A stretch of 28,393 bases of DNA from an uncultured Blautia sp. GTDB taxonomy: Bacteria; Bacillota; Clostridia; Lachnospirales; Lachnospiraceae. The notes under the pieces were generated by a model. That model searched no databases. It was given only the letters and a program-made list of their open reading frames with translations, and was not told the origin of the DNA. Below are positions 15,067 to 22,638 of this stretch, piece after piece. The stretch's first letter is position 1; each line of letters opens with the position of its first letter. The DNA is taken from positions 1 to 28,393 of the forward strand of contig CATXEA010000035.1 in assembly GCA_958367245.1 (NCBI GenBank). The letters run 5' to 3'. A program made the position numbers and the translations under genes.

Positions 15067-15957
15067 TTATTCCAGATTGGGAATCCAGTATTGTTTCCCG
15101 CTTTTCTTTTTCTGTTCATCCATTTTATAAAGATTTGCAAGACCTTCAAATGCAATTTCAATAGCATGATCCTGTCCATTGCCTGCAGTGAAGGATTCTC
15201 CTGTAACAAGGTTGTTATCTACAGAGATGACGGCGCCTCCCCTTCTGCCAAAAAGATTACAAAGAGTTACAATACCGGAGGACTCTCGATCCCAGTACAT
15301 GACTCCGGCACGGTTGTAATAATCGATAATTTCGGTATGGCGCGGTTGTAAATAACCATTTACAGAAGGTCGTCCACAGGCGACATGCTCACTGTCCTGA
15401 GAGCGTCCCACACCGATATGATAAGAATATTCAAGATTATCGGCAGCTTTTGCCAGAGCTGCCACAAGGTCGTAGCTACAGTATGCCGGATAAGAGGGAG
15501 TGATGTATGCCTGACTCATACCTTCATCGCGTACAACGCCACTTGCAATGACGCAGTCACCGGAATGGACAGCTTCGTGGATTCCGGCGCCTCCGCCAAG
15601 CCGAATGAACGTATTGGCAGAAGTATAGTGCATAAATTCAACAAGAATTAACTCGGCTTCGGGACTTCCGCTTCCGCCTGAGACAATACTGATATGAGCG
15701 CCCTTATAATATCCGCTGTAGGTTGTGAACATTCCGGATTTCCCCGCAAGTACACGGTTTTCCAGACGCTGGGATAAAAGCTCTGCAGGGTCGCCATTAT
15801 AATCAAGGAGTGGATCCCGGACAACCATAATAACATAATCGCCAATTAAAGAAGGATCAATTTGTGTGAGAGCAGGTTTCCCGTCAATTACAAGTCCGCC
15901 TGGTTTTAAACGATCTGCATAATCATAGTTCTGAATGATTTTATCAAAGCAATTCAT
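15067..15957 (-). CDS. Nucleoside phosphorylase (uridine/purine nucleoside phosphorylase superfamily)
   Basis: 296-aa protein of the PNP/UDP phosphorylase superfamily, which cleaves nucleosides with phosphate to a base and ribose-1-phosphate. VSGGSGSPEAELILVEFM is the phosphate-site strand and helix, and TFIRLGGGAGIHEAVHSGDCVIASG the family signature. VMYWDRESSGIVTLCNLFG holds the region of the ribose-binding residues. The frame is open to 15975, but ATG 15957 is preferred since GAGGAGG ends eight bases before it. Together with a purine-type deaminase just downstream it points to a nucleoside as substrate or intermediate. Exact base specificity cannot be read. Confidence 0.85.
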   Translation of the reverse strand: MNCFDKIIQNYDYADRLKPGGLVIDGKPALTQIDPSLIGDYVIMVVRDPLLDYNGDPAELLSQRLENRVLAGKSGMFTTYSGYYKGAHISIVSGGSGSPEAELILVEFMHYTSANTFIRLGGGAGIHEAVHSGDCVIASGVVRDEGMSQAYITPSYPAYCSYDLVAALAKAADNLEYSYHIGVGRSQDSEHVACGRPSVNGYLQPRHTEIIDYYNRAGVMYWDRESSGIVTLCNLFGRRGGAVISVDNNLVTGESFTAGNGQDHAIEIAFEGLANLYKMDEQKKKSGKQYWIPNLE

Positions 15958-15984
15958 GTACATACCTCCTCGCATAATTGAAAA

Positions 15985-17127
15985 TTATAAAGTGATTTTG
16001 CTGTTCATAATAGTAGGAAAGCCCTCACCTTCTGAAAATGGACCTTCAAAATACGGACCCATATGACCATGCATATAAATGTCATTTTCTTTTAATGGCA
16101 TATAGGCGGTCAGACAGGCGGACAGAAAAGACAAGGTGAGAGGTGCGAATTTTTCTGTAAGGAAGAAGGGGACTTTAATGGTGTGTTCCTCATCTGCCAA
16201 AAAACGGTTACTGTCTGTTATGACAATATATGGGCGTTTTTGATAACGCATGGACTGCTCTAATTCCAGACATCTGTTTAAGAAGCGGGCGCTGTCGGGG
16301 CAAATAAGAACAGTTGGAATATGCTCCGGATAAAGAGAAAAGAAATTCATATGTGCGAATTCTTCTAATTCCGGACTGAGAGCAGTGTAGCCGGTAGCTT
16401 CCAGAGTTTTAGCCATACCAAAGTCGGCAGAGGCTTTACAGGAACCCCCAGATAAAAATTCCACTCGTTCTTCTTTGGCGCAGAGTTTTGCAAAGGACTG
16501 GAGCTTTTTCCGATTTGCATTAAGCGCAGATGGTAATAACTGGTCGAAAGAGGATAATTCCTCAATTAGTTTATCAGCAGTTGTTGTGTCCAGCAGATTT
16601 TTTTCATGCGCGAGATGTACTGCAAGCAGATACAGAGAAAGCTGCGCAATAACAAAACTTTTTACTCCGGGAAGCGGGATTGGATCTTTAGGAGAGGAGG
16701 GGGTAAGGAAAACTTTCCCGGCAGCTTTTGCACCCGGACTGTTCGGAGCAGAAGTAATTAAAACAGGACTGTATCCCGCTTTTGAAAGAGCCATTGTTGC
16801 TTCCACTCCCCGGATCATACGACCGGAATTACTGACTCCTATGACCAGCACAGATTCCGGTTTCGGCATGCAGTAGCCGGGAGCGTAACGAGAAGCCTGC
16901 AGGGAAGTCAAAGGATATGCAGGCAGTTTACACAACTCCATAAATGCGCCGGCAGCGCCCAAAGCAGCACACCAGGAATCGCCGCTTCCGTAAAGGTATA
17001 CAGATTGCAGTGGAAGGTGAGAGATTTCTTTGGAAATCCGAAGAGCCTCCTGATTTATGGAAGAAAAAACATCCCGAATAAAATTGGGAATACTCTCAAT
17101 ATGGTTGAGATATAAATTATCAAACAT
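15985..17127 (-). CDS. SIS-domain sugar isomerase / deglycase-like protein
   Basis: 380-aa protein with two SIS domains, as in the isomerase half of GlmS, AgaS and the fructosamine deglycase FrlB. SIS 1 covers about residues 40-170: VYLYGSGDSWCAALGAAGA binds the sugar phosphate and VLVIGVSNSGRMIRGVEA is the second loop. SIS 2 begins near LSGGSCKASADFGMAKTLEATG, with ELEEFAHMNFFSLYP corresponding to the E-F-x-H catalytic segment. Such proteins isomerise or split phosphorylated amino or ketosamine sugars. The start has GGAAAGGAG before it. It follows the PfkB-like gene after 15 bases. A kinase plus SIS protein is the classical pair for Amadori compounds, which argues that the sugar part of the substrate is N-linked. 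Confidence 0.8.
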   Translation of the reverse strand: MFDNLYLNHIESIPNFIRDVFSSINQEALRISKEISHLPLQSVYLYGSGDSWCAALGAAGAFMELCKLPAYPLTSLQASRYAPGYCMPKPESVLVIGVSNSGRMIRGVEATMALSKAGYSPVLITSAPNSPGAKAAGKVFLTPSSPKDPIPLPGVKSFVIAQLSLYLLAVHLAHEKNLLDTTTADKLIEELSSFDQLLPSALNANRKKLQSFAKLCAKEERVEFLSGGSCKASADFGMAKTLEATGYTALSPELEEFAHMNFFSLYPEHIPTVLICPDSARFLNRCLELEQSMRYQKRPYIVITDSNRFLADEEHTIKVPFFLTEKFAPLTLSFLSACLTAYMPLKENDIYMHGHMGPYFEGPFSEGEGFPTIMNSKITL

Positions 17128-17142
17128 TAGTATACTCCTTTC

Positions 17143-18063
17143 CTATATTGAAGTGACTAAAGATTTCAAGGGTAGAATTTTACTTTTGGCATCATCCATG
17201 AGTGCCTGATTAATCTGAGGCGGTACTCCATATTGCTGTAAAATGTAGGATGCAGAGATGGCAGCGCAGACTCCGGCTTCTACGATATCTCCGCCTGACT
17301 GACAGAATCCGGTAACCAGCCCTCCTGTAGAAGAGTTTCCGCCTCCTGTTACGTCCACCACATTTGTCGGCACGGCAGGAATATGAAACGTATCTTTGCC
17401 ATTGGAAACAAGAGCGCCCTTTGCGCCCATTCTCAGAATAACATTGCGGGCATTTAAACGAAACAAATCATTGATGATATCTTTGGGTTGTGAAAGACCG
17501 GTTAACCGCTTGCCCTCTGTCAGATTAAGAGAGAAGAGCTCAATGTGCCGAAGAGCATCTCCGATAAAGCCTCTTTTTTCAGGAATTGCAGCAGCGCCGC
17601 GTATTTCCCAGCATTTTACAGAGGAACTGTGTAAGAGAAACGGAAGAAGTTCATCCCAGAAAGATTCCTCACAATCTTTATAAAAGTACATTCCCTTACA
17701 ATTCTGGTATTCGGGTGGTATTTCTGAAACGAGAGGCTGGGATTCTCTGTGAGAAGCGCATCCGGGGAGCAAAATTTCTTCACGTTCGCCATCTGGAAAA
17801 TAATTTATGGCTGCATGTGTGCAATTCTTATCTCGCCGACCGCCGGAAATTTCTATTCCGTTATTGATGAACCACGTATCGTAGTTGTTTTCGAAATCCG
17901 GTCCGGGAGCACAGCAAAAACCAATTTTATCATTCCAGATACGCATACCTGCCACTGCGTAGATACCGCCGCCTAACTGATTCGTTTTCCGCTCGCCGGA
18001 GGGCAGGGAAATGTCGTCAATCAGTAACTGCGTCAGTACATAATAATCAACCGTTGCTTGCAT
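17143..18063 (-). CDS. PfkB-family protein with GGGN instead of GAGD motif
   Basis: 306-aa ribokinase-fold protein. The substrate-side motif reads TNQLGGGIYAVAGMRIW, and the C-terminal signature reads VDVTGGGNSSTGG (about 236-248), where most family members have DTTGAGD. The catalytic base is thus Asn243. Variants with GGGN occur in other PfkB branches (MAK32-like proteins), so it may be a natural subgroup with altered chemistry, or a binding protein. Start: AAGGAGG before the ATG. It is the first gene of the minus-strand operon, directly behind the promoter with the perfect operator. It differs strongly from the canonical kinase at 4374, so the cluster has one standard and one altered PfkB protein. 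Confidence 0.8.
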   Translation of the reverse strand: MQATVDYYVLTQLLIDDISLPSGERKTNQLGGGIYAVAGMRIWNDKIGFCCAPGPDFENNYDTWFINNGIEISGGRRDKNCTHAAINYFPDGEREEILLPGCASHRESQPLVSEIPPEYQNCKGMYFYKDCEESFWDELLPFLLHSSSVKCWEIRGAAAIPEKRGFIGDALRHIELFSLNLTEGKRLTGLSQPKDIINDLFRLNARNVILRMGAKGALVSNGKDTFHIPAVPTNVVDVTGGGNSSTGGLVTGFCQSGGDIVEAGVCAAISASYILQQYGVPPQINQALMDDAKSKILPLKSLVTSI

Positions 18064-18085
18064 AGATAATACCTCCTTATATCGT

Positions 18086-18130
18086 AGTACGTCGTACTTA
18101 TATTTTACAGCTAAAAGAGATAACTGTCAA
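18086..18130 (-). promoter_or_regulatory. Promoter with perfect GntR-type operator (minus-strand operon)
   Basis: On the minus strand TTGACA (18125-18130), a 17-base spacer and TAAAAT (18102-18107) are followed three bases later by the full palindrome AGTACG-N-CGTACT (18086-18098). It is the reference copy of the operator and controls the four genes down to 13682. Confidence 0.85.
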
Positions 18131-18189
18131 TTGCAGAGTGATTATTATTTTGCTGAGACGGAGCAGGAAGCTCTTTTGTAAAACACCTC

Positions 18190-18218
18190 TTGACTATACT
18201 TCGGCATACCGATATAAT
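18190..18218 (+). promoter_or_regulatory. Promoter of the XRE regulator
   Basis: TTGACT (18190-18195), a 17-base spacer and TATAAT (18213-18218). It is divergent from the minus-strand catabolic operon and has no copy of the shared operator. Confidence 0.8.
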
Positions 18219-18242
18219 GTAGGAGAAAGGAGTTGATGATAT

Positions 18243-18815
18243 ATGATTATTGATGAACTTCTTAGGGAAGCAAAAATGAGTCGATATAAATTAAGCAAAA
18301 CAAGTGGTGTTGCACAGGCAACAATATCGGATATTTGCAGTGGAAAGACTTCAATAGAAAAATGTTCTGCCGGAACGCTATATAAAATAGCAAAGGCATT
18401 GAATGTTACAGTCGATGCTTTGTTGGAAGCAGATGAACAGGAAAAGATTCAAAAGCTGGTTGCTATGAAGCTGATGGCGGGCAGACAGTATAAAAATGAT
18501 TTGTCTGATGTTGTCGGTATTCTTCTTGAGCAACAGAACGCTGAAAAGGAAATCAGCCTGGACAGTATCAAACGAGCTGCCGAGGAACTGTATGATGGGT
18601 ATGAGAACTTGCCAGAAACATCAAGAACCTTTATAGAGGCGGTTTATCAGAATCCGGACCTTTCGGCTTTGTATGACAAAATCCGCGAAGATGAAAAACA
18701 GAATAAGGATATTTTGCTGGAGTTTCAAGATGATTATCCGGATGTGCTTAACGGCGACAATCTTGCGGATATCTTAAAAGCAGCCAAGGCAAAAAAAGGA
18801 AAGAATGACAACTGA
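18243..18815 (+). CDS. XRE-family helix-turn-helix regulator
   Basis: 190-aa protein. Residues about 4-62 form a Cro/C1-type HTH (MSRYKLSKTSGVAQATISDICSGKT, then LYKIAKALNVTVDALLE). The remaining 125 residues are acidic, helical and without a family I recognise (FQDDYPDVLNGDNLADILKA near the end). AAGGAG precedes the ATG. Such proteins act as repressors or antitoxins; no toxin gene is adjacent. It sits between the catabolic cluster and the capsule locus and may control either, or only itself. Confidence 0.85.
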   Translation: MIIDELLREAKMSRYKLSKTSGVAQATISDICSGKTSIEKCSAGTLYKIAKALNVTVDALLEADEQEKIQKLVAMKLMAGRQYKNDLSDVVGILLEQQNAEKEISLDSIKRAAEELYDGYENLPETSRTFIEAVYQNPDLSALYDKIREDEKQNKDILLEFQDDYPDVLNGDNLADILKAAKAKKGKNDN

Positions 18816-18839
18816 TAATACACTTTTTGTCGAAAAAAT

Positions 18840-18860
18840 TTGCCACATTTCTTGCCACAT
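18840..18860 (+). repeat. Tandem TTGCCACAT repeat behind the XRE gene
   Basis: TTGCCACAT occurs twice with a 12-base period (18840-18848 and 18852-18860). This period is close to one helix turn, so it could be a binding site. The stretch 18816-19009 is otherwise very A+T-rich, with no gene seen. Confidence 0.3.
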
Positions 18861-19009
18861 ATTGAATCTTTTTCTCAAACATAATATAATTAAAAAAATA
18901 CCCCAAAACGAATAAAAAAATATCTATCGTAACATTTTTACAACAAAAGTATCTCCAAAAAAATAAAAATAGACAAAAAGCGGAAAATATTGCAAAACTC
19001 AAAAAATCC

Positions 19010-19038
19010 TTGTATTTAGATGGGGACTGCGATATAAT
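19010..19038 (+). promoter_or_regulatory. Promoter of the polysaccharide locus
   Basis: TTGTAT (19010-19015), a 17-base spacer and TATAAT (19033-19038). The predicted leader before the cpsB start is about 140 bases and contains the poly-G hairpin. Confidence 0.75.
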
Positions 19039-19117
19039 AAACACGAAAAGTACAGTATAGCACTTTATCAGAGCAGAGTTACATTTTGAAATCCGAATAG
19101 TGCGATGAGAGAGGCTA

Positions 19118-19160
19118 CCCCTTCTGAAATGGTGAAATTTCTGGGGGGGGGGTATTTTTT
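19118..19160 (+). promoter_or_regulatory. Leader hairpin whose 3' arm is a G10 tract, followed by T6 (attenuator-like)
   Basis: GAAAT (19126-19130) pairs with ATTTC (19137-19141). After a T-T mismatch, CCCCTTC (19118-19124) pairs with the first seven G of a ten-G run (19143-19152), two of the pairs being G-U. Then come GGG, TA and six T (19155-19160). Thus a terminator-like structure sits in the capsule operon leader and uses a slippage-prone homopolymer as one arm. Confidence 0.55.
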
Positions 19161-19185
19161 CATGCAAAAAAACAGAGGAGGTAAG

Positions 19186-19902
19186 ATGTCTGGTTTTTTT
19201 GACATACACACACATATTTTGCCGGGAATAGACGACGGCGCCAGAGATTGGGATATGTGTCTGGAAATGATAGACAGAGCCTGGGAAGGCGGTGTCCGGC
19301 GGATTATAGCCACACCTCATTATCTGCCCTGGAAAGAGAAGAAACCAAATCCGGTTCAGATTGTCCGATTATGTAATGAAGTACAGCGGCGAGCCAGAAC
19401 GGAACTGGGATATGAAATCAGAATTTATCCGGGACAGGAAATCTATTATCACGTTGATATGATAGATGGAATCCGGAGAGGCGAAATTCTTACCATGGCA
19501 GGAACAAGGCATATACTGGTAGAATTTCCCATAGACATCAGCGCCCAGCAGTTGAAACAGGCAGTCAGACATATCTGTGAAGCCAGATACACCCCGATTC
19601 TTGCTCACATTGAACGATATGAATGTCTTAGAACCAATGAAACTCTGGAAGAGGCAGCAGAACTGGGAGCGCTGTTTCAGATTAATATAAAATCTCTGCA
19701 GGGGAGTATGCTGAACCAGACAACCCGTTGGTGCAAACATCATTTACTGAAGCAGAGAATCGACTTTCTGGCATCTGATATGCATAACTTAAGCAGCAGA
19801 CCGCCCACATCCTACGAAATGCTGGACTGGGTAGGAAAGAAGCTTGACAGAGAATACCAGAGAGACATATTGCTGAGAAATGCATTGCGCATGGGGATAT
19901 AA
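19186..19902 (+). CDS. cpsB: CpsB-type protein-tyrosine phosphatase (PHP fold)
   Basis: 238-aa manganese-dependent phosphatase of the CpsB/CapC/YwqE group, which dephosphorylates the tyrosine kinase that controls capsule assembly. Metal motifs: FFDIHTHILPGIDDGARDW at the N-terminus, IIATPHYLPW, a central PGQEIYY, ILAHIERYE, and FLASDMHNLSSRPP near the end. The frame is open upstream through the poly-G tract to an ATG at 19105, but ATG 19186 is chosen because GAGGAGG lies six bases before it and the catalytic motif begins right after. The cognate kinase and chain-length protein are not in the window. Confidence 0.93.
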   Translation: MSGFFDIHTHILPGIDDGARDWDMCLEMIDRAWEGGVRRIIATPHYLPWKEKKPNPVQIVRLCNEVQRRARTELGYEIRIYPGQEIYYHVDMIDGIRRGEILTMAGTRHILVEFPIDISAQQLKQAVRHICEARYTPILAHIERYECLRTNETLEEAAELGALFQINIKSLQGSMLNQTTRWCKHHLLKQRIDFLASDMHNLSSRPPTSYEMLDWVGKKLDREYQRDILLRNALRMGI

Positions 19903-19911
19903 AAGGAAGAG

Positions 19912-20001
19912 ATGAAAAAGAAAAAGAAATTTCCGGTTTTAAATCGTCGCATCGCCGCGTTTGAAACAGAAATGATCATAAGCTTTGTCAGATTCGCCTG
20001 A
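19912..20001 (+). CDS. Possible 29-aa leader peptide upstream of loaP
   Basis: ATG eight bases after AAGGAAG, ten bases behind the cpsB stop. The product starts MKKKKKFPVLNRRIAAFE and ends in SFVRFA. Its stop lies four bases before a hairpin with a T run. This layout resembles an attenuation leader, but the peptide has no obvious run of one regulatory codon apart from five Lys. It may also be a decayed fragment. Confidence 0.35.
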   Translation: MKKKKKFPVLNRRIAAFETEMIISFVRFA

Positions 20002-20004
20002 AAC

Positions 20005-20034
20005 AGGACGAAATGGCGAAGCGCGTCCTTTTTT
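20005..20034 (+). terminator. Terminator-like hairpin ahead of loaP
   Basis: AGGACG pairs with CGTCCT around 13 bases and is followed by six T. It lies in the 175-base gap between cpsB and loaP. Confidence 0.5.
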
Positions 20035-20077
20035 ACAGGAAATCATTTTGGTTTAAGGAAAGACAGGCAGTAAATTA

Positions 20078-20608
20078 ATGAGAGAGAAATTCATGTGGTA
20101 CGTAATCCAGGTTCGCACAGGCACAGAGGAAAATATTTGCGTTCAATGTAAGAAAACAATACCGAAACCTATTCTGGAGCATTGTTTCATACCTCATTAC
20201 GAAGAAAAAAGAAAGATTCAGGGCAAATGGAAAACCCTGCAGCGTGTGCTGTTCCCGGGCTATGTATTTGTAATCACAGATGAGATAGACAAACTCCATG
20301 ATAAATTGAAAAGTGTCATAGGAATGACGCGGCTTATTGGCAGCGGCGATGACGTCGTTCCTTTAACCAATCAGGAAATCTCTTTGCTGTTAAGCTTCGG
20401 CGGAGAAAAACAACTGATTGAAATGTCGGAAGGTATTATTGTCGGAGACCAGATTATTGTCAACAGCGGACCCCTTCAGGGCAAAGAGGGATACATCCGC
20501 AAAATCGACCGTCATAAACGGAAAGCCTGGCTGGAAATTCCGTTTTTCGGAGCTATGCAGACCGTGCAGGTGGGATTGGAGATTGTTGAAAAAGATAAGA
20601 AACCGTAA
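20078..20608 (+). CDS. loaP: LoaP-type NusG-paralog antiterminator
   Basis: 176-aa specialised NusG paralog. The NGN domain spans about residues 6-108: MWYVIQVRTGTEENI at its start and VLFPGYVFV in the middle are typical for LoaP. A KOW domain follows at 121-158 (VGDQIIVNSGPLQGKEGYIRKID). LoaP proteins bind RNA polymerase and a leader RNA hairpin and make it read through terminators within long polysaccharide or natural-product operons. The starts at 20078 or the ATG at 20093 (MWYVIQ) are both possible; neither has a strong ribosome binding site. The gene is placed before the biosynthetic genes, as usual for capsule loci of Lachnospiraceae. Confidence 0.9.
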   Translation: MREKFMWYVIQVRTGTEENICVQCKKTIPKPILEHCFIPHYEEKRKIQGKWKTLQRVLFPGYVFVITDEIDKLHDKLKSVIGMTRLIGSGDDVVPLTNQEISLLLSFGGEKQLIEMSEGIIVGDQIIVNSGPLQGKEGYIRKIDRHKRKAWLEIPFFGAMQTVQVGLEIVEKDKKP

Positions 20609-20634
20609 AGAAACAAAGGAATACAAGGAGAAAT

Positions 20635-22617
20635 ATGAAGAAACAGGCAAATGAAAAAGAAAAAACAAAAAGATGGGAAGGGAAAATACAGCACTGGCAT
20701 GTAATATCTATGTGGCTGGTGATGTTTGATGTGGCAGCTATCTGTCTGTCATATTTTGCGGCATTGTGGATACGGTTCGACTGTCATTTTCAGGAAATTC
20801 CCCGGGAATATTTCAAGTCATATTATTACTATATTCTGATTTATGCAGCCTTTTGCGTTCTCATCTTCTATGGGTTAAGGCTTTACCGAAGTATCTGGCG
20901 TTTTGCCAGCTACAGTGAATTGTGCAGAATGGGGGCTGCTACAGTAATTACAGCATCCTGCTATATTCTGGGAATGTCACTGTTTGTACAGCGTATGCCG
21001 GTCGCTTATTATCTGTTCGGAATTGTGCTTCAGTTCCTGCTGACAATAGGAGTTCGCTTTGCTTACCGTTTCGTACTGCTTCTCAGAGGAAGAAATAATA
21101 CAGAGGTAAAAAACGAGAAGCATGTAATGCTGGTAGGCGCCGGCGCTGCAGGGCAGATGATTCTCAGAGATATTAAGAGCGCCAAAGAAACAGATGAGCA
21201 GGTTTGCTGCTTCATAGATGACAATTCAAACAAATGGAATCGATACATAGACGGAGTACCGGTTGTAGGCGGAAGAGAAAACATAATGGAAGCCTGTGAA
21301 AAATATAAGATTCAAAAAATCTATATTACAATGCCAAGCGCTTCCCCGGCAGAAAAAAGAGAAATTCTAAATATCTGTAATGAGACAGGATGTGAGATGA
21401 AAAACCTTCCGGGAATGTATCAGCTCTACACAGGAGAAGTTACTGTCAGCAAAATGAAAAATGTGGCTGTAGAAGACCTTCTGGGAAGAGATCCCATCCG
21501 GGTAAACATGGAAGAAATCTTCCAATATGTAAAAGGAAAGGTAATTCTTGTAACAGGAGGAGGTGGAAGCATTGGTTCCGAGCTGTGCAGACAGCTTGCT
21601 GCCCATGGACCGAAGCTGCTGATTATCTTTGATGTGTATGAAAATAATGCCTATGACATTCAGCTGGAACTTCGCAAAAACTATCCGGATTTGAATGTAG
21701 AGACAATCATCGGTTCCGTGAGAGACAGCCGAAAAATCTTTCAGGTATTTGAAACTTACCGTCCGGAAATTGTATACCACGCAGCAGCTCATAAGCATGT
21801 ACCTCTCATGGAAGACAGTCCTTGTGAGGCTATCAAAAATAATGCTATTGGAACTTATAAGACTGCCTACGCAGCAATATGCCATGGATGTAAAAAATTC
21901 GTACTGATCAGTACAGATAAGGCGGTAAACCCGACCAACATTATGGGAGCATCCAAGCGTCTCTGTGAAATGATCATTCAGGCATTTGATCACAAGGTAA
22001 AAGAAAAGAAAGCTGACGAAATCCCACAGCTCTTTACTCACAGTATGAGAGCGATGGTTCAGAATCCGGTGATAACAGAGGCCCTGCAGCATACAGAAAC
22101 AGAATTTGTGGCAGTACGCTTCGGAAATGTACTGGGAAGCAACGGCTCCGTAATCCCCCTCTTTAAGAAACAGATTGAGGCAGGCGGACCGGTGACGGTA
22201 ACCCATCCGGATATCATCAGATACTTTATGACCATTCCGGAAGCAGTCAGTCTTGTATTACAGGCAGGCACCTATGCCAAAGGCGGAGAAATCTTCGTTC
22301 TTGATATGGGAGAACCAGTGAAGATTGATACATTGGCACGAAATCTGATTCGTCTGTCCGGTCATAAACCGGATGTAGACATTAAGATAGAATATTCCGG
22401 TTTAAGACCAGGAGAGAAGCTCTTCGAAGAGAAGCTGATGGCAGAAGAGGGACTGAAAAAGACCAAGAATGATCTGATTCACATCGGATGTCCGATTCCG
22501 TTTGATATTGAAGTATTCTTAAAGCAGTTAGATGGGTTGATGGAGGCTGCTTATAAGAATAAAGAAGATATTCGGGAACGGGTGGAAGAAGTGGTAAGTA
22601 CGTATCATCCGGCGTGA
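20635..22617 (+). CDS. Membrane-bound nucleotide-sugar 4,6-dehydratase (CapD/PglF/WbpM type)
   Basis: 660-aa enzyme that converts a UDP-HexNAc to its 4-keto-6-deoxy form, the first step to diacetamido or deoxyamino sugars of cell-surface glycans. Four N-terminal membrane helices (about 15-155) anchor it. A first Rossmann-like domain begins at HVMLVGAGAAGQMILRDI. The catalytic SDR domain has TGGGGSIGSEL (307-317) for NAD and STDKAVNPTNIMGASK (426-441), where Met replaces the usual SDR Tyr as in this family. An extra segment of about 35 residues (KKADEIPQLFTHSMRAMV and following) lies between SKRLCEM and VAVRFGNVLGS compared with the pattern I remember. AAGGAG stands before the ATG, 26 bases behind loaP. 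Confidence 0.92.
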   Translation: MKKQANEKEKTKRWEGKIQHWHVISMWLVMFDVAAICLSYFAALWIRFDCHFQEIPREYFKSYYYYILIYAAFCVLIFYGLRLYRSIWRFASYSELCRMGAATVITASCYILGMSLFVQRMPVAYYLFGIVLQFLLTIGVRFAYRFVLLLRGRNNTEVKNEKHVMLVGAGAAGQMILRDIKSAKETDEQVCCFIDDNSNKWNRYIDGVPVVGGRENIMEACEKYKIQKIYITMPSASPAEKREILNICNETGCEMKNLPGMYQLYTGEVTVSKMKNVAVEDLLGRDPIRVNMEEIFQYVKGKVILVTGGGGSIGSELCRQLAAHGPKLLIIFDVYENNAYDIQLELRKNYPDLNVETIIGSVRDSRKIFQVFETYRPEIVYHAAAHKHVPLMEDSPCEAIKNNAIGTYKTAYAAICHGCKKFVLISTDKAVNPTNIMGASKRLCEMIIQAFDHKVKEKKADEIPQLFTHSMRAMVQNPVITEALQHTETEFVAVRFGNVLGSNGSVIPLFKKQIEAGGPVTVTHPDIIRYFMTIPEAVSLVLQAGTYAKGGEIFVLDMGEPVKIDTLARNLIRLSGHKPDVDIKIEYSGLRPGEKLFEEKLMAEEGLKKTKNDLIHIGCPIPFDIEVFLKQLDGLMEAAYKNKEDIRERVEEVVSTYHPA

Positions 22618-22638
22618 AGGATTGTAAAAGAAGAAAAA

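Noticed and set aside
19105..19185. N-terminal extension of CpsB through the poly-G tract
   Set aside because: The extension has no homology to the family and the ATG at 19186 has an excellent ribosome binding site; so the tract was treated as leader RNA, not as a coding phase switch.
18748..19320. 190-codon minus-strand frame across the capsule promoter
   Set aside because: It crosses the end of the XRE gene, the promoter, the poly-G hairpin and the start of cpsB; composition is that of non-coding A+T-rich DNA.
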